64,000 bases of DNA from Paramicrobacterium chengjingii (GTDB lineage Bacteria; Actinomycetota; Actinomycetes; Actinomycetales; Microbacteriaceae): the NCBI RefSeq assembly GCF_011751765.2, contig NZ_CP061169.1:682001-746000 (forward strand), read 5' to 3'. This document shows, piece after piece, positions 1-9,066 of the stretch. A program made the translations under genes and the position numbers. The notes beneath the pieces are model-generated. The model saw only the letters and a list, made by a program, of their open reading frames with translations, searched no databases and was not told the DNA's origin. Numbering within the stretch: position 1 is the stretch's first letter; every line of letters starts with the position of its first letter.

Positions 1-22
1 GCAGCGAAGCCCGGCGCGGTGA
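1..22 (+). CDS. C-terminal end of an upstream gene (probably DUF58 protein), partial
   Basis: In the frame starting at base 2 the sequence reads QRSPAR then TGA at 20-22. This stop overlaps the GTG start of the next gene in a GTGA junction, as expected inside an operon. In actinobacteria the gene before a DUF3488-type transglutaminase protein is usually a DUF58 protein, itself preceded by a MoxR ATPase. Only six residues are visible, so the identity is inferred from gene order. Confidence 0.35.
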
Positions 23-2331
23 GTTCGCAGGCCTGGGTCGACGTCGCCGTGGTGTCGGGGTTGATTCTGGTGAGCGCGCTCGGCTGGATGCCGGTGTTCG
101 ACGGGCCAGCGCATCTGCTCGCCTCCGTTGGCGGCCTTGCCGTCGGGCTCGGAGTTGCGTGGTGCAGTCATCGTCTGCGGCTCAATGCCCTGACGACTAT
201 CCTCATGGTCTTCATCGCCTATTTCCTGTTCGGCAGCGCGTTCGCGCTTGCTGGTGACGCCCTCTGGTTTGTGCTGCCGAATCTGGACACGGTGCGTGAC
301 CTCGCGGTCGGTGCCGTTTTCGGATGGACCGATGTGGTGACGCTCGCCGCGCCGGTCGGTGCTCCACCGCACCTCGCTGTTCTTCCCTATGTGCTCTCGT
401 GCGTGATGGGAGCCCTCAGCGGCATCCTGTTGCTGCGGTGGCTCCCGACCCGCTACCGCACGCTGTGGCGCTGCGCCGTTGTGCTGCTGATGCCACTTGT
501 CGCCTTTGTTCTGCCCGTCGTGCTCGGCACGCGCGAGCCGTTCTTTCCGGCCGCCCGCGGCCTGGTCTTCGCGGTGGCCGCGCTCGTGTGGCTGGGCTGG
601 CGCCGCCCCGAGGGCAAGAACATCAGCCTCTCGGAGAAGGCTGGGCTGCGTCGCGCCCGCGTCGTCGGCACCGCTGCCGTCGCACTCGCCTCCGTTGTGA
701 TCGGCGGGCTCGCGGCATCCATTCTTCTTCCGCCCGCCGAGAGCCGCCTCGTGGTGCGTGACGAGGTGCAGCCTCCGTTCGACCCCGAGCAGTTCGCCAG
801 CCCGCTCTCTGGCTACCGCATCTACACGAAAACGCTCAACGAAACCGATCTGCTCTCGGTGACAGGGCTCATTCCAGGCGACCGCATTCGTCTTGCCGTG
901 ATGGACACCTACGACGGGCACCTGTGGAACGTCGCCGGCCCTGAACTCTCGACCGACGGCTCGGGTCTCTACGAACTCAGCGGGTCGACGCTTCCCCGGG
1001 CGCCGCTTGCCGACATTGTCGACCAGCGCAACATCAGCATCGACGTCGGCGGTTATTCGGGGCCCTGGTTGCCCACCATGGGCGTTCCCGAGGTCATCGA
1101 TCTCGACGGGCTCGACCGTGAGCGATCATCGGGGTTTCGATACAACGCCGCCACGGGCTCGGCCGTGCTGATCGACGGTGTCACGTCGAAAGTCGAATAC
1201 TCAATGCGCAGCGGGGTGCAGGCGGTTCCCGGTGACGAATCGCTCGTCGACACCCCTGTCGCGTCTGTCGCGATGCCCCCCGTCGAGAACGTTCCCGACA
1301 TTGTGGTTGCTCAGGCGAAAGAGTACGCCGGCGCTGCCGAGTCTCCCATTGAACAGCTGCGAGCCATCGAGTCAGCACTCGTGACAAACGGGTACCTCAG
1401 TCATGGACGAGAGACGGATGCAGCGTCATCGCGCGCCGGCCACGGAGCCGACCGCATGGAAGAATTGTTCACGCGAACGCAGCTGATCGGAGATGAAGAG
1501 CAGTATGCATCGGCCATGGCGCTGATGGCGCGGAGCTTCGGCTACCCGGCCCGCGTGGTCATGGGGTTCGCGCCGAAGACGATTATTGAGGGCTCCCCGA
1601 CGACGGTGACGGGTGACGACGTGACGGCGTGGGTTGAGGTGCCGTTCGAGGGCGTTGGCTGGATTCCGTTCTTCCCTACTCCTGATGAGACCGAGATTCC
1701 GCAGGAGCAGAATCCCAAGCCGCAGAGCGAGCCTCAGCCGCAGGTGAGGCAGCCGCCGCGCTCGGAGAAGCGCCCTGACGATCTGCTGACCGACAGCGAG
1801 ATCGACGATAAGAAGGACGAAGACGACGAGAACGCGTTTGCCCTGCCGGGGTGGGCCATTGCCATTATTTCGACGGCGGGCGGGCTGCTGCTGCTGTACT
1901 TCGTGCCGTTCGTGGTCATCGCCCTGATCAAGCGTCGTCGTGTCAAGCGCCGACGTTTAGCGGGCCAGCCTCACGCCAGGGCATCGGGCGCCTGGGACGA
2001 ATTTCTCGACCGCCACTCCGAACTCGGATACGAGGTGCCCACGCGAACTCGCGCGGGTGTCATCGACGCGCTTTCCGAGCAGAGAGGAACGGATGCCGCG
2101 GCAACAGCCACGCTCGACCGAATTGCGTTCGACACGGACGCCGCAGTCTTCGCCAACGGCGAAGCAGCAGACGAGACAATCGATGAGCTGTGGACGCACA
2201 CAGATGAACAGTCTCGGCTGTCTGCCCGAGCGGTAAGCTGGTGGCGACGTCAGTTGAGCCGATTCCGCGTCAGTCGTGCGCGACGAGCGCGAAAGCGGCC
2301 GAAAGCGTCGAGGAGGAAAGATGAGCGCTGA
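19..2331 (+). CDS. TgpA-like membrane protein with a degenerate transglutaminase domain
   Basis: 770 residues. The first ~245 residues hold several membrane segments, followed by a long extracytoplasmic part, a membrane segment near 615-635 and a basic cytoplasmic tail. Residues ~485-556 align with the transglutaminase/protease core found in DUF3488/TgpA proteins (YASAMALMARSFGYPARVV, then AWVEV and GWIPF). The catalytic Cys, His and Asp positions are E493, T536 and F552, so the domain should be inactive as an enzyme and may only bind or act as scaffold. A Pro/Gln-rich and acidic linker lies between the core and the last membrane segment. GTG start overlaps the stop of the preceding gene; the 3' end overlaps the FHA gene by 11 bases. 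Family members sit in MoxR-DUF58 operons linked to the cell envelope; the exact role is unknown. Confidence 0.8.
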   Translation: MSSQAWVDVAVVSGLILVSALGWMPVFDGPAHLLASVGGLAVGLGVAWCSHRLRLNALTTILMVFIAYFLFGSAFALAGDALWFVLPNLDTVRDLAVGAVFGWTDVVTLAAPVGAPPHLAVLPYVLSCVMGALSGILLLRWLPTRYRTLWRCAVVLLMPLVAFVLPVVLGTREPFFPAARGLVFAVAALVWLGWRRPEGKNISLSEKAGLRRARVVGTAAVALASVVIGGLAASILLPPAESRLVVRDEVQPPFDPEQFASPLSGYRIYTKTLNETDLLSVTGLIPGDRIRLAVMDTYDGHLWNVAGPELSTDGSGLYELSGSTLPRAPLADIVDQRNISIDVGGYSGPWLPTMGVPEVIDLDGLDRERSSGFRYNAATGSAVLIDGVTSKVEYSMRSGVQAVPGDESLVDTPVASVAMPPVENVPDIVVAQAKEYAGAAESPIEQLRAIESALVTNGYLSHGRETDAASSRAGHGADRMEELFTRTQLIGDEEQYASAMALMARSFGYPARVVMGFAPKTIIEGSPTTVTGDDVTAWVEVPFEGVGWIPFFPTPDETEIPQEQNPKPQSEPQPQVRQPPRSEKRPDDLLTDSEIDDKKDEDDENAFALPGWAIAIISTAGGLLLLYFVPFVVIALIKRRRVKRRRLAGQPHARASGAWDEFLDRHSELGYEVPTRTRAGVIDALSEQRGTDAAATATLDRIAFDTDAAVFANGEAADETIDELWTHTDEQSRLSARAVSWWRRQLSRFRVSRARRARKRPKASRRKDER

Positions 2332-2932
2332 CGACACCTGGAATGGCGTGCCGCTTCCTCCCCGCCCGCCCTTGCCCCCGCGCCCCGACACGCAGGCAGA
2401 CGCTCCGACGGAGCCAGCGTCGTCAGAGCAACAGAATCAGTCGGGCTCGCCGGATGCCGTCACGCGTCCTGGTTTCATTGGGTTGCCACCGGGCATACAA
2501 GCAGACATCGACACTGTTCCGGCATCTGCCGATCGTGTGTCGCCGGCTCCCCTCGGCAACCCGCCGTCCCCAGATGTCAGCACATCAGACATCGATATCG
2601 AGTTTGCCGATGGCACCCGCATCTCGATTGACGGAGTCGTGCTGGTCGGCCGGGACCCAAGCGCACAGTCCGCGTTCCCCGACGCCGATGTCGCGGCCGT
2701 TTCCGATGTCACACGCAGCGTCTCGAAGACCCATGCCGCCGTGCAGTGGTCGCGAGGAGCCGTGTGGGTGACCGACCTCCACTCAACAAACGGAACACGC
2801 ATCGTTGATGCGTCGGGGCGCGAAACCGTGTGCGTTCCCGAAGCCCCCACTCCCGCGCCCCGCGACGGGGGGATCCTCTTCGGGCGCGCTCTCGCTTCGC
2901 TTCGGGCGAGGGGCAGCGATGGATCCGAATGA
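2321..2932 (+). CDS. FHA-domain protein
   Basis: 203 residues. The ATG at 2321 is chosen because AGGAGG lies at 2311-2316 and the start overlaps the previous gene; the frame is open further upstream. The first ~85 residues are Pro-rich and low complexity. Residues ~95-200 form a forkhead-associated domain with the expected landmarks VGRDP, SVSKTHAAV and STNGT, which bind phosphothreonine peptides. No membrane segment is seen. A cytosolic phospho-dependent adaptor serving the neighbouring membrane proteins is likely, by analogy with FHA proteins that partner Ser/Thr kinases in actinobacteria. The partner kinase is not in the window. Confidence 0.85.
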   Translation: MSADDTWNGVPLPPRPPLPPRPDTQADAPTEPASSEQQNQSGSPDAVTRPGFIGLPPGIQADIDTVPASADRVSPAPLGNPPSPDVSTSDIDIEFADGTRISIDGVVLVGRDPSAQSAFPDADVAAVSDVTRSVSKTHAAVQWSRGAVWVTDLHSTNGTRIVDASGRETVCVPEAPTPAPRDGGILFGRALASLRARGSDGSE

Positions 2933-3431
2933 GGCGCGAGACCCTCGCCTGATAGCCCTCGCGCAGACAGCTTTCACCGTCGCGCTGTATCTCGCGCTCG
3001 TGATCGCCTGCTTCGGCATCCTGAGTCTTCTGACAGACACCGACGTCATTGACCTTGATGCAAGCCTGCTGCTTGGGCCGTCGATGATCGCGACATCGGT
3101 GGTTGTTGTCGCCCTGCGAATCGTCAACGTTGCTGTGCGACTCGTGCAGGAGCGTGAACGCGGCGATCTCGCTCTGCGAGTTCCCCTGCTCGGAGGCCTG
3201 CTCACGGGAACTCTCGCGCTGCTCGGCTATGTCGTCGTCGGCGGGATGCTGCAGGCCGTCGGTCTGCACGACCCCGACGTGCTTGTCAGCTTCGCGTTGC
3301 ACGAGCTTCTGAGACCTTACAGCCTCGCGCTCGGCGTGCTGGCGATGCTCGTGCACATCGCATTCGTGGTGATGATCGCACTGGGCGGTGACGAGCCGAA
3401 ACGGCCCCTCTGGCCGTGGGAGAAAGACTGA
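2919..3431 (+). CDS. Small four-helix membrane protein, unknown function
   Basis: 170 residues from the ATG at 2919, which overlaps the end of the FHA gene by 14 bases. An earlier in-frame ATG exists at 2805 but would lie deep inside the FHA gene. Four hydrophobic stretches are visible (about 12-35, 48-66, 85-107 and 123-150), joined by short polar loops; the C-terminus is charged (PLWPWEKD). No catalytic motif is recognised. Tight overlap makes it the last gene of the transglutaminase/FHA operon, so it probably acts in the same envelope process. I do not recognise a named family. Confidence 0.7.
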   Translation: MDPNEARDPRLIALAQTAFTVALYLALVIACFGILSLLTDTDVIDLDASLLLGPSMIATSVVVVALRIVNVAVRLVQERERGDLALRVPLLGGLLTGTLALLGYVVVGGMLQAVGLHDPDVLVSFALHELLRPYSLALGVLAMLVHIAFVVMIALGGDEPKRPLWPWEKD

Positions 3432-3447
3432 CTGCGCGGTTGCGGAG

Positions 3448-3453
3448 TACGGT
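3448..3453 (+). promoter_or_regulatory. -10 box TACGGT, candidate leaderless promoter
   Basis: TACGGT lies 6 nt before the ATG at 3460 and no Shine-Dalgarno sequence is present, the layout of leaderless actinobacterial transcripts. No good -35 was found. Confidence 0.45.
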
Positions 3454-3459
3454 TGAGTT

Positions 3460-4101
3460 ATGGAGCGGACCCTCGAGGCCAAGGTCGGCAGCGCCGTCGA
3501 CACGTGGATCGCCTGGCTCCCTCGATGGAAGCCGGCGACCCATCGTGTGCGCACGCGCCTGTGCAGGCGGTGCCTCGGCTCGCCTTTTCTCAAGGCGATC
3601 GGGCTTGACGCCGATGTGCCGCACGGCGTTCAGCACGGACTCACCACGCGCATGAAGTCGCTCATTGACGACGTTGTCGACGAGTACACCGAAAAGAATC
3701 TGCCGCTTCTGTCGCGCGAACTCCGCGCGGCAGAGCGCCGCAAAGCCCGAGATTACCGCCCTGACGTCGGCCTCGATCCAGAGTTCGACGGTCTGCAGCT
3801 CGACCCGGATCCTGTGCCAGGAGAGCCGTTTCTCTTCACGCTCGGCGAACTGGCTGAGGGCGGGGACGTTCCGGAATCTGTGCGTCCCGTCGAGCTGAGC
3901 GATGAAGAGAAACAGGCGCTGCGCACGGAGATCCAGTTGGCGGATGAATGCGCCGATCACGCCGGACGCCTCATCTGCCAGTTTCTTCAGCCGCATCGTG
4001 TGCGGGCACGAGAAGCTGTCGCGGCGATCGTCGAACCGCAGGTGAATGCGCTGCTCGACGCGCTGTCAGAGAGTCTCGACGCACCTCCGACGCGTTGGTG
4101 A
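3460..4101 (+). CDS. Conserved hypothetical protein
   Basis: 213 residues, mostly charged and helical in appearance, without signal peptide or membrane segment. A CRRC motif sits at about residues 35-38, and an internal stretch (about 75-100) is rich in Glu, Lys and Arg. The start is the ATG at 3460, with a TACGGT box 6 nt upstream and no ribosome-binding site. The gene is separated from the preceding operon by 28 bases but appears to have its own promoter. I do not recognise a function. Confidence 0.65.
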   Translation: MERTLEAKVGSAVDTWIAWLPRWKPATHRVRTRLCRRCLGSPFLKAIGLDADVPHGVQHGLTTRMKSLIDDVVDEYTEKNLPLLSRELRAAERRKARDYRPDVGLDPEFDGLQLDPDPVPGEPFLFTLGELAEGGDVPESVRPVELSDEEKQALRTEIQLADECADHAGRLICQFLQPHRVRAREAVAAIVEPQVNALLDALSESLDAPPTRW

Positions 4102-4154
4102 CGTGGCACGTGGAGAGAAGTACCCCTGGACGGCGGGGCAAGTTGGCGACAAAC

Positions 4155-4160
4155 TATAAT
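4155..4160 (+). promoter_or_regulatory. -10 box TATAAT
   Basis: A perfect TATAAT at 4155-4160 lies 22 nt before the ATG at 4183 and before a GAGGGGGAGAG ribosome-binding site. The -35 region (about 4131-4137) is poor. Confidence 0.5.
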
Positions 4161-4182
4161 CACCAACGCACGAGGGGGAGAG

Positions 4183-5577
4183 ATGTCGTACCCACCCAAC
4201 GACCCACAGCAGCCGTGGCAGCACGGAGACGCACAGAACAATAATCCGCAGCAGCCATATGGCCAGCCGCCTCAGCAGCCCGAGCCACCGCAGCAGGCAC
4301 CCTACGGTCAGCCCTATCAGCAGCAGCCGCAGCAACCTCAGCAGCAACCTCAGCAGCCGTACGGGCAGCCTCAGCAGCCTGAGCAGCAGCCGTACGGGCA
4401 GCCTCAGCAGCAGCCACAGCAGCCTGCGGCAGCCCCGAACCCGTACCCGCAGACGCCAGGGGAGCAGCATCCGACTGGTCCGCAGCAGCCCTACCCGCAA
4501 CAGCAGGAGTACGGCTCACAGCAGACTCAGGTGTATCCACCTCAGAACACTGGCGCCTACCCCGCGGGCGGGGGTGAACCGCCTCGAAAGAAGAAGTCGA
4601 AGGCGGGCTGGATTGCCGGAGGTTCTGTCGTTCTGCTCGTCATCATCGCCGGTGTCGTCGGAGTCTCTATCGGCAATTCGATGCACGCTCCGCAGAACCA
4701 GGTGACGGCATACCTCGACCTCCTCAAGGCGGGCAAAGCCGAGCAGGCGCTCAAGGACTCGGGCGTCAAGGTAGAGAAGGGCGACGTGCTGCTGACGGAC
4801 GAGGCGTACAAGTCAGCAGACGATCGCATCTCGAAGTACTCCATCTCGTCGACGGAGGTGGAAGGCGACAGTGCCTCGGTCACGGCGTCCATCTCCCAAG
4901 GAGGGGAGACCTACGATCAGACGTTCTCGCTCAGCAAGGCGGGCAAGGACCTCGTGTTCTTCGACAAGTGGAAGCTCGACGCTCCTGAGCTCGGTGAGGT
5001 CGCATATGAACTCACGGGGCCGAAGAGCGCCCAGGTAGCCGTCAACGGCGTCACCGTGCCCGCAGACGGAGAGACGCTCCGAGCGCTGCCTGGTACGTAC
5101 AAGATCGCGATGGCAGACGATCAGAAGGTATTCCAGGCTGAAGGAGTCTCGACGACAGTTCTCGGCTTCGGCAACGAGAGCGAAGAGACTCCCGAGCTGG
5201 CGATCACCCTTTCGGACGAGGGTGTCACTGCCGCTGAAGACGCCGTGACGAAGTTCCTCGACGACTGCGAGGCGAAGACAGAGATGGCTCCGGACGGCTG
5301 CCCGAACACGGCGAGCGATAGCGGAACGAAGAAGGTTGAAGATGTCGTCTGGACGATCGACCCGAAGCCTGACTTCACCGTAGGCGACTACGACGGTTCG
5401 GGATGGGCTGTAACCACGGACTCCGCAGGCGAAGCAGACCTCTCTGCAACGGTCACCTGGCCAGATGACAGCGTGCAGAAGGGTGTCAACCTGCAGCAGC
5501 CCGTTGACATCTACGTCGATGGCACTGTCACCTTCGGCAAAGAAGGCAAGGCGACATTCGAATGGGACGGACTCTAG
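4183..5577 (+). CDS. Pro/Gln-rich membrane-anchored protein with extracytoplasmic domains
   Basis: 464 residues. Residues 1-125 are a low-complexity region built from repeats such as QPYGQPQQ, followed by a basic KKKSK stretch and one membrane helix at about 143-165. The remaining ~300 residues should lie outside the membrane: a DUF4878-like or TcaA-like first part (AYLDLLKAGKAEQALKDSG), then a beta-rich part with a VNGVTV/LPGTY pattern, then a C-terminal beta domain with two Cys residues near 360-370 that could form a disulfide. Strong ribosome-binding site GAGGGGGAGAG. A strong terminator follows at 5593. Similar Q/P-rich N-termini occur in actinobacterial membrane proteins that cluster at septa or poles, but the function here is unknown. 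Confidence 0.7.
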   Translation: MSYPPNDPQQPWQHGDAQNNNPQQPYGQPPQQPEPPQQAPYGQPYQQQPQQPQQQPQQPYGQPQQPEQQPYGQPQQQPQQPAAAPNPYPQTPGEQHPTGPQQPYPQQQEYGSQQTQVYPPQNTGAYPAGGGEPPRKKKSKAGWIAGGSVVLLVIIAGVVGVSIGNSMHAPQNQVTAYLDLLKAGKAEQALKDSGVKVEKGDVLLTDEAYKSADDRISKYSISSTEVEGDSASVTASISQGGETYDQTFSLSKAGKDLVFFDKWKLDAPELGEVAYELTGPKSAQVAVNGVTVPADGETLRALPGTYKIAMADDQKVFQAEGVSTTVLGFGNESEETPELAITLSDEGVTAAEDAVTKFLDDCEAKTEMAPDGCPNTASDSGTKKVEDVVWTIDPKPDFTVGDYDGSGWAVTTDSAGEADLSATVTWPDDSVQKGVNLQQPVDIYVDGTVTFGKEGKATFEWDGL

Positions 5578-5592
5578 TCCGCACTGTCTCCC

Positions 5593-5624
5593 ACCACAGG
5601 CCCGGTTTCGACCGGGCCTGTGGT
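5593..5624 (+). terminator. Strong hairpin terminator
   Basis: A perfect 14-bp inverted repeat (5593-5606 and 5611-5624) encloses a TTCG tetraloop, just after the Pro/Gln-rich gene and just before the str promoter. There is no long T-run, which is usual in high-GC actinobacteria. Confidence 0.85.
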
Positions 5625-5626
5625 AT

Positions 5627-5655
5627 TTGACCGTCACCCGTCATGCCCTTATCAT
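5627..5655 (+). promoter_or_regulatory. str operon promoter (-35 TTGACC, -10 TATCAT)
   Basis: TTGACC at 5627-5632 and TATCAT at 5650-5655 are separated by exactly 17 bp. It starts 3 bases after the upstream terminator. The predicted start near 5662 leaves a leader of about 220 nt before rpsL. The rest of the 5578-5882 gap shows no gene; the frame of rpsL happens to be open from 5643 but has no translation signals there. Confidence 0.8.
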
Positions 5656-5882
5656 TGATTGGGTGTGCGCATTTGCGTGCGCTGAACCGTGCCTTCGTGC
5701 GGTTTGGCCATGTCGAGGCATTCACATCCTGGGTCGGTTCAGCATGGAACGGCCCCCACGGCATATTCGCCACAAGCATCCTGCACATTCTGCCGGATGG
5801 GCGGATCGTGGCGGCACGTGAGAAATCGTGTGCCTCACCATCACATATTCGCTGTCACCGTGCAGCACATAGAGGAGAAGCA

Positions 5883-6257
5883 GTGCCAACTATTCAGCAG
5901 TTGGTCCGCAAGGGACGCAAGTCGAAGTCTGTCAAGACCAAGGCTCCTGCCCTGAAGGCCAACCCCCAGCAGCGAGGCGTGTGCACACGCGTCTACACGA
6001 CTACCCCGAAGAAGCCGAACTCGGCGATGCGCAAGGTAGCACGTGTGAAGCTTTCGAACGGTACAGAGGTCACCGCGTACATTCCGGGTGAAGGTCACAA
6101 CCTTCAGGAGCACTCGATGGTGCTTGTCCGTGGAGGACGTGTCAAGGACCTTCCTGGTGTTCGCTACCGCATCGTCCGCGGTGCGCTCGACACCCAGGCC
6201 GTGAAGAACCGCAAGCAGGGTCGCAGCCACTACGGCGCGAAGATGGAGAAGAAGTAA
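5883..6257 (+). CDS. rpsL: 30S ribosomal protein S12
   Basis: 124 residues, normal length. S12 lies at the decoding centre and tunes translational accuracy. The GTG at 5883 is chosen because it follows AGGAG (5873-5877) and gives the conserved [12 protein letters not shown] start. The PKKPNSA and VKDLPGVRY loops carry the wild-type residues at the classical streptomycin-resistance positions. First gene of the str operon; its TAA shares one base with the rpsG start. Confidence 0.98.
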   Translation: MPTIQQLVRKGRKSKSVKTKAPALKANPQQRGVCTRVYTTTPKKPNSAMRKVARVKLSNGTEVTAYIPGEGHNLQEHSMVLVRGGRVKDLPGVRYRIVRGALDTQAVKNRKQGRSHYGAKMEKK

Positions 6258-6727
6258 TGCCACGTAAGGGACCCGCACCCAAGCGCCCGGTCGTTGCTGA
6301 CCCCGTCTACGGCGCACCGATTGTCAGCCAGCTCGTCAACAAGATTCTCGTTGACGGCAAGAAGGCTCTTGCCGAGCGCATCGTCTACGACGCGCTCGAG
6401 GGAGTCGTTGCAAAGAACAGCCAGGATGCTGTCGTCACCCTCAAGAAGGCGCTCGACAACGTTCGTCCGTCCATCGAGGTCAAGAGTCGCCGTGTCGGCG
6501 GTTCGACGTACCAGGTTCCGGTCGAGGTCAAGCCTCACCGTGCCAATACCCTTGCACTGCGTTGGCTCGTGAGCTACGCCAAGGGTCGTCGCGAGAAGAC
6601 GATGACGGAGCGCCTCACCAACGAGATCCTCGACGCATCTAACGGCCTCGGTGCCGCTGTGAAGCGTCGTGAAGACACTCACAAGATGGCGGAATCCAAC
6701 CGCGCATTCGCCCACTACCGCTGGTAG
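6257..6727 (+). CDS. rpsG: 30S ribosomal protein S7
   Basis: 156 residues, the usual bacterial length. S7 binds the 3' major domain of 16S rRNA, starts assembly of the head of the 30S subunit and contacts mRNA at the exit site. The N-terminus [12 protein letters not shown] and the [15 protein letters not shown] segment are typical. It starts on the last base of the rpsL stop codon, so translation is probably coupled. A long hairpin follows before fusA. Confidence 0.98.
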   Translation: MPRKGPAPKRPVVADPVYGAPIVSQLVNKILVDGKKALAERIVYDALEGVVAKNSQDAVVTLKKALDNVRPSIEVKSRRVGGSTYQVPVEVKPHRANTLALRWLVSYAKGRREKTMTERLTNEILDASNGLGAAVKRREDTHKMAESNRAFAHYRW

Positions 6728-6736
6728 CGGGCAGGG

Positions 6737-6772
6737 GGCGTCCTCCGCAGCAGCAGTGCTGTGGAGGACGCC
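6737..6772 (+). other. Long intercistronic hairpin between rpsG and fusA
   Basis: A 16-bp stem (6737-6752 with 6757-6772, one G-T pair) closes a 4-nt loop. No T-run follows, and the distal genes are needed with the proximal ones. An RNA-processing or partial attenuation signal is more likely than full termination. Confidence 0.7.
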
Positions 6773-6811
6773 ACCACACACCACTTCACTTTCACTTTCC
6801 GGAGGAACCCC

Positions 6812-8926
6812 GTGGCACAAGACGTGCTCACTGACCTGAAGAAGGTTCGCAACATCGGCATCATGGCCCACATCGATGCCGGTAAGACCACAACCACTGA
6901 GCGCATCCTGTTCTACACGGGCGTCAACCACAAGCTCGGTGAAACCCACGACGGTGGAGCGACCACCGACTGGATGGAGCAGGAGCAGGAGCGTGGCATC
7001 ACGATCACCTCGGCTGCTGTGACGAGTTTCTGGAACAACAACCAGATCAACATCATTGACACCCCGGGCCACGTTGATTTCACGGTCGAGGTTGAGCGTT
7101 CGCTTCGCGTGCTCGACGGTGCCGTTGCCGTCTTCGACGGCAAGGAGGGCGTTGAGCCCCAGTCTGAGACAGTGTGGCGTCAGGCCGACAAGTACGACGT
7201 CCCCCGCATCTGTTTCGTCAACAAGATGGACAAGCTCGGTGCCGACTTCTACTACACGGTCGACACCATCAAGAGCCGCCTCGGCGCGAAGCCCCTCGTG
7301 CTTCAGCTCCCGATCGGCTCTGAGAACGACTTCGTCGGCGTCGTCGACCTAATCGAGAAGCGGGCACTCGTGTGGCCAGGCGACTCCAAGGGCGACGTCA
7401 CCATGGGCGCCAAGTTCGAGGTGCAGGAAATTCCCGCCGAGCTGCAGGACAAGTTCGACGAGTACCGCACTCTGCTGCTTGAGACAGTCGCCGAGACGGA
7501 CGACGCTCTCATGGAGAAGTACTTCTCTGGCGAGGAGCTCACCGTCGACGAAATCAAGGCTGCCATTCGCAAGCTCACAGTCAACAGCGAGATCTACCCC
7601 GTTCTGTGTGGCTCGGCCTTCAAGAACCGCGGCGTGCAGCCGATGCTGGATGCCGTTGTCGACTTCCTCCCTTCGCCGCTGGATGTGCCCGCTATCGAGG
7701 CACACGACCCGCGCGATGAAGAGAAGATCATTCTGCGTCACCCCGACAGCGCCGAGCCGTTCTCGGCTCTTGCCTTCAAGGTTGCCGTTCACCCGTTCTT
7801 CGGGCGCCTCACGTACATTCGCGTGTACTCAGGGCACCTGGACAGCGGCGCACAGATCGCGAACTCCACAAAGCAGAAGAAGGAGCGCATCGGAAAGATC
7901 TTCCAGATGCACGCCAATAAGGAGAACCCCGTCGATTCCGTGACGGCTGGCCACATCTACGCGGTGATCGGTCTCAAAGACACGACGACGGGCGACACGC
8001 TCTGCGACCCGAAGGACCAGGTTGTCCTCGAGTCAATGACCTTCCCCGAGCCCGTCATCGAGGTCGCTATCGAGCCGAAGACGAAGGCCGACCAGGAGAA
8101 GCTGTCAACAGCGATCCAGAAGCTCGCCGAAGAAGACCCGACGTTCCGCGTCGAGCTCAACGTCGAGACCGGTCAGACGGTCATCAAGGGTATGGGCGAG
8201 CTGCACCTTGACATTCTGGTGGACCGCATGAAGCGCGAGTTCCGCGTCGAGGCAAACGTGGGCAAGCCCCAGGTGGCCTTCCGCGAGACCATCCGCAAGG
8301 CTGTCCCGCGTCACGACTACACCCACAAGAAGCAGACTGGTGGATCAGGTCAGTTCGCGAAGATCCAGTTCGCACTCGAGCCGCTTGAGGTCGAGGGCGA
8401 CAAGATCTACGAGTTCGAGAACAAGGTGACTGGTGGTCGCGTTCCGCGCGAGTACATCCCGTCGGTCGACGCCGGGTTCCAGGACGCGATTCAGGTGGGA
8501 GTTCTCGCGGGTTACCCGATGGTCGGCGTCAAGGCGACGCTGCTTGACGGTGCTGCTCACGATGTCGACTCATCGGAGATGGCGTTCAAGATCGCCGGAT
8601 CCATGGGTATGAAAGAAGCCCTCCCCAAGGCCAGCCCGGCTCTTCTCGAGCCGCTCATGGCTGTTGAGGTGCGTACTCCCGAGGAGTACATGGGTGATGT
8701 CATCGGCGATCTCAACTCTCGCCGTGGCATGATCCAGTCGATGGAGGATGCGTCGGGTGTCAAGGTGATTCGCGCCAACGTCCCCCTCTCGGAGATGTTC
8801 GGATACGTCGGTGACCTGCGGTCGAAGACCTCAGGCCGTGCCGTGTACTCGATGCAGTTCGAGACGTACGCCGAGGTCCCGAAGGCGGTTGCCGACGAGA
8901 TCATCCAAAAGGCAAAGGGCGAATAA
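6812..8926 (+). CDS. fusA: Elongation factor G
   Basis: 704 residues, normal length. This GTPase drives translocation and, with RRF, ribosome recycling. G-domain motifs are [12 protein letters not shown] (P-loop), DTPGHVDF (G3) and NKMD (G4). The GTG start at 6812 follows GGAGGA at 6801-6806 and yields the usual short N-terminus before the P-loop; an in-frame ATG at 6761 would start inside the hairpin and adds an unrelated extension. Third gene of the str operon. Confidence 0.97.
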   Translation: MAQDVLTDLKKVRNIGIMAHIDAGKTTTTERILFYTGVNHKLGETHDGGATTDWMEQEQERGITITSAAVTSFWNNNQINIIDTPGHVDFTVEVERSLRVLDGAVAVFDGKEGVEPQSETVWRQADKYDVPRICFVNKMDKLGADFYYTVDTIKSRLGAKPLVLQLPIGSENDFVGVVDLIEKRALVWPGDSKGDVTMGAKFEVQEIPAELQDKFDEYRTLLLETVAETDDALMEKYFSGEELTVDEIKAAIRKLTVNSEIYPVLCGSAFKNRGVQPMLDAVVDFLPSPLDVPAIEAHDPRDEEKIILRHPDSAEPFSALAFKVAVHPFFGRLTYIRVYSGHLDSGAQIANSTKQKKERIGKIFQMHANKENPVDSVTAGHIYAVIGLKDTTTGDTLCDPKDQVVLESMTFPEPVIEVAIEPKTKADQEKLSTAIQKLAEEDPTFRVELNVETGQTVIKGMGELHLDILVDRMKREFRVEANVGKPQVAFRETIRKAVPRHDYTHKKQTGGSGQFAKIQFALEPLEVEGDKIYEFENKVTGGRVPREYIPSVDAGFQDAIQVGVLAGYPMVGVKATLLDGAAHDVDSSEMAFKIAGSMGMKEALPKASPALLEPLMAVEVRTPEEYMGDVIGDLNSRRGMIQSMEDASGVKVIRANVPLSEMFGYVGDLRSKTSGRAVYSMQFETYAEVPKAVADEIIQKAKGE

Positions 8927-8937
8927 CCCTTGCCGCT

Positions 8938-8968
8938 GGGCGCCTGCTGTGTACACGGTGCGGCGCCC
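8938..8968 (+). other. Inverted repeat between fusA and tuf
   Basis: GGGCGCC at 8938-8944 pairs with GGCGCCC at 8962-8968 around a 17-nt loop. It could be a weak attenuator. A TAACAT at 8982-8987 could be the -10 of a separate tuf promoter, but no -35 supports it. Confidence 0.4.
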
Positions 8969-9066
8969 GGTCGTCACCTAGTAACATAAATACACAAATC
9001 CCCGTAGAGAATCGGTCGCAATCCAGTGCCCGCTTTATCTACACGAGAGTCCTGAGGAGGACCACA

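Noticed and set aside
5643..5882. Upstream in-frame extension of rpsL
   Set aside because: It begins inside the str promoter and has no ribosome site; S12 starts at 5883.
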